DNA from: CBDCFL01 sp050300875
GTDB taxonomy: Bacteria > Pseudomonadota > Alphaproteobacteria > Rhodobacterales > Rhodobacteraceae
NCBI GenBank assembly: GCA_050300875.1
Contig: JBNKYL010000220.1
Span: 1 to 6,857, forward strand
Direction: 5' to 3'
DNA: 6,857 nucleotides
A model generated the notes under the pieces. The model worked only from the letters and a program-made list of their open reading frames with translations. It made no database searches and was not told the origin of the DNA. Positions 5,859-6,857 of the stretch are shown piece after piece. Position 1 is the first letter of the stretch, and each line of letters starts with the position of its first letter. A program made the translations under genes and the position numbers.

Positions 5859-5933
5859 TCAGATAAGGGGCACGATCGGCACGCCGCATCCCGTCAGGGT
5901 CAGCAAAACCAGTGAAACAGCAAGAATCTTCAT
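5859..5933 (-). CDS. 24-residue lipoprotein
   Basis: A very short gene on the minus strand: ATG at 5933-5931, 24 codons, TGA at 5861-5859. The product starts MKILAVSLVLLTLTGC, a complete lipoprotein signal peptide with a classic lipobox (LTGC, Cys16), and leaves a mature lipopeptide of only nine residues, CGVPIVPLI. Very short lipoproteins ending in a similar GVPxVP sequence occur, to my recollection, in other Rhodobacterales. The role is unknown; it may be a membrane-anchored peptide or a regulator of its neighbours. The ribosome binding site is weak (GGGGCCGCC directly before the ATG). The stop is nine bases from the DUF5665 start. The strong fit to the signal-peptide pattern makes chance unlikely, though expression is not proven. 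Confidence 0.72.
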   Translation of the reverse strand: MKILAVSLVLLTLTGCGVPIVPLI

Positions 5934-6000
5934 GGCGGCCCCATAGCTTGGACATGCCTGACCCTAGCGCCAAGCGGCGTGGCATCAACCCCATAACGGG

Positions 6001-6333
6001 TCAGTCGAAGTCGAACACCTCTTCCAGAAAGCTACGCACCAGGCTTTCCTTGCGCTTCTGACGTTTGGGCTGCCGTTCGGGATCACGCCATACCTTTGGG
6101 TCATCGTCGCGATATGGTTCGCGGAATTCCCTGGCCTGGCCTTCGCGATAAGGTTCCCGGTATTCGCGCATTATCGGTGGTTCGGGTGTGGCAACAGGCG
6201 GCACAGCGCGCTCGATGATCTTGTCCAATTCACCGCGATCCAACCAGACGCCTCGGCAGGTCGGACAATAATCGATCTCGATCCCGTGCCGTTCGGTCAT
6301 GACAAGGTCGGTCTGATCTATCGGGCATTTCAT
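6001..6333 (-). CDS. TFIIB-type zinc-ribbon protein (zf-TFIIB family)
   Basis: A 110-residue cytoplasmic protein. The N-terminus has the zf-TFIIB signature: MKCPID, then EIDYCPTCRGVWLDRGELDKIIER (18-42). The visible metal ligands are Cys3, Cys23 and Cys26; the position often filled by a fourth Cys is Asp6 (CPID), a variant I recall from related proteins, and His16 is another possible ligand. The middle has an imperfect 12-residue repeat (REYREPYRE at 56-64, REFREPYRD at 68-76), followed by a charged stretch and a conserved-looking acidic end (SFLEEVFDFD). The function of the family is not known; the fold suggests nucleic-acid or protein binding. AGGAG lies eight bases before the ATG. It is the first gene of a likely three-gene minus-strand unit, 67 bases ahead of the small lipoprotein. 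Confidence 0.87.
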   Translation of the reverse strand: MKCPIDQTDLVMTERHGIEIDYCPTCRGVWLDRGELDKIIERAVPPVATPEPPIMREYREPYREGQAREFREPYRDDDPKVWRDPERQPKRQKRKESLVRSFLEEVFDFD

Positions 6334-6360
6334 GCGCAGGTCTCCTGAGCTGTCGGACAG

Positions 6361-6389
6361 GATATGTGGTCAACCGCACGGTTTCTCAA
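6361..6389 (-). promoter_or_regulatory. Possible promoter of the zinc-ribbon gene
   Basis: On the minus strand TTGAGA (6389-6384, five of six consensus bases) and CATATC (6366-6361) are separated by 17 bases, 27 bases before the ATG. The -10 is weak. The gap between the divergent zinc-ribbon and HugZ-like genes is 108 bases. Confidence 0.33.
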
Positions 6390-6409
6390 GGCCCGGATGC
6401 CAGGGCTTG
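6387..6409. repeat. Imperfect inverted repeat in the divergent zinc-ribbon/HugZ-like promoter region
   Basis: CAAGGCCC (6387-6394) and GGGCTTG (6403-6409) pair with one bulged G around an 8-base loop. It lies between the two divergent genes and overlaps the candidate -35 of the zinc-ribbon gene, so it may be an operator. No regulator is recognised. Confidence 0.3.
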
Positions 6410-6441
6410 TCAAAGGTTGGGGCGCGGCACAGTCTGACAGC

Positions 6442-6857
6442 ATGACCGACAACGAAACACCCCCGTCCCCCATCCGTCCGACAGATGATGAAGCGCGTAC
6501 AATGGCGCGCAGGCTGATGGATGAAAGCGGCCACGCCGCACTGGGTGTATTTCATCCCGATACCGGTTTTCCGCATGTGTCGCGCATCCTGGTCGCTCCG
6601 CTTCCGGGTGTGGGGCTGGTTACGCTTGTATCAAGCTTGGCCCTCCACACCCGCGCCTTGCAGGGCGATCCAAGATGTTCGGTAATGCTGGGCGAGCCCC
6701 CGGGCAAGGGGGACCCGCTGGCTTTCGCCCGCATGACCATTGCGGCGCGTGCGCGTTTCTTGCCGAAATCGCCGGAAATCTCCGCACGGTTTCTGGCGCG
6801 CCACCCCAAATCGAGGCTCTACGTCGACTTCGTAGATTTCAGCTTCGTACTGCTTTC
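6442..6857 (+). CDS. HugZ / pyridoxamine 5'-phosphate oxidase-like protein (3' end outside window)
   Basis: The first 138 residues are visible; the frame is open to the window edge. The pattern is that of the HugZ-type split-barrel family: EARTMARRLMDESGHAALG, then TGFPHVSRILVAPL, the LVSSLALHTRALQGDPRCSVML strand-helix, and GEPPGKGDPLAFARMTI. It ends in a helix FLARHPKSRLY followed by the FVDFSF turn, where a longer haem-binding or regulatory part usually continues. HugZ proteins bind or degrade haem in some pathogens; relatives bind flavin, and many environmental members are uncharacterised, so haem oxygenase activity is not claimed. The ATG at 6442 fits the family's short acidic start (MTDNETPPSPIRP), although no good ribosome binding site precedes it. 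It is transcribed divergently from the zinc-ribbon gene. Confidence 0.82.
   Translation, partial: MTDNETPPSPIRPTDDEARTMARRLMDESGHAALGVFHPDTGFPHVSRILVAPLPGVGLVTLVSSLALHTRALQGDPRCSVMLGEPPGKGDPLAFARMTIAARARFLPKSPEISARFLARHPKSRLYVDFVDFSFVLL

Overview
The window looks like ordinary chromosomal DNA of an alphaproteobacterium, most probably a Rhodobacterales (Roseobacter-type) bacterium. The evidence is the moderately high G+C, the tightly packed short operons, the nrdR-ribD pair, and several families that are typical of that order: DUF1194, small TbpB-like lipoproteins, DUF5665, and an N-terminal block of the form VLSVSFGEFNCSLAGF. I see no transposase, integrase, tRNA, rRNA, CRISPR array or phage gene. 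Every assignment is by reading the protein sequence, without database searches.

Layout, left to right. Positions 1-913 (+) hold the 3' end of a probable SGNH-type hydrolase gene, overlapped by one base by a gene for an exported DUF1194 (VWA-like) protein. Positions 924-2488 (-) are nrdR followed by ribD with a 4-base GTGA overlap: the repressor of ribonucleotide reductase genes and the bifunctional riboflavin deaminase/reductase. A perfect DnaA box lies in the nrdR leader. Positions 2735-3553 (+) encode a 272-aa lipoprotein with a TbpB-like C-terminal beta-barrel pattern. Its stop codon directly abuts the stop of the next, opposing gene. Positions 3554-4301 (-) are an ABM-fold monooxygenase-like gene followed 4 bases later by a YjbQ/UPF0047 gene. 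Positions 4520-5575 (+) encode an unusual membrane protein: a Rhodobacterales-type N-terminal block, a Pro-rich linker and four C-terminal membrane helices. Positions 5583-6333 (-) are a likely three-gene unit: a TFIIB-type zinc-ribbon protein, a 24-residue lipoprotein, and a DUF5665 membrane protein. Positions 6442-6857 (+) are the start of a HugZ/pyridoxamine-phosphate-oxidase-like gene cut by the window edge.

Functionally this is a mix of housekeeping (deoxynucleotide control, riboflavin synthesis) and envelope or unknown-function genes, with no single pathway linking them. All intergenic gaps are under 300 bases. I did not find a convincing new multi-gene system. The items most worth a second look are the four-helix protein with the Rhodobacterales N-terminal block, the 24-residue lipoprotein next to DUF5665, the orphan TbpB-like lipoprotein, and the DnaA box in front of nrdR.
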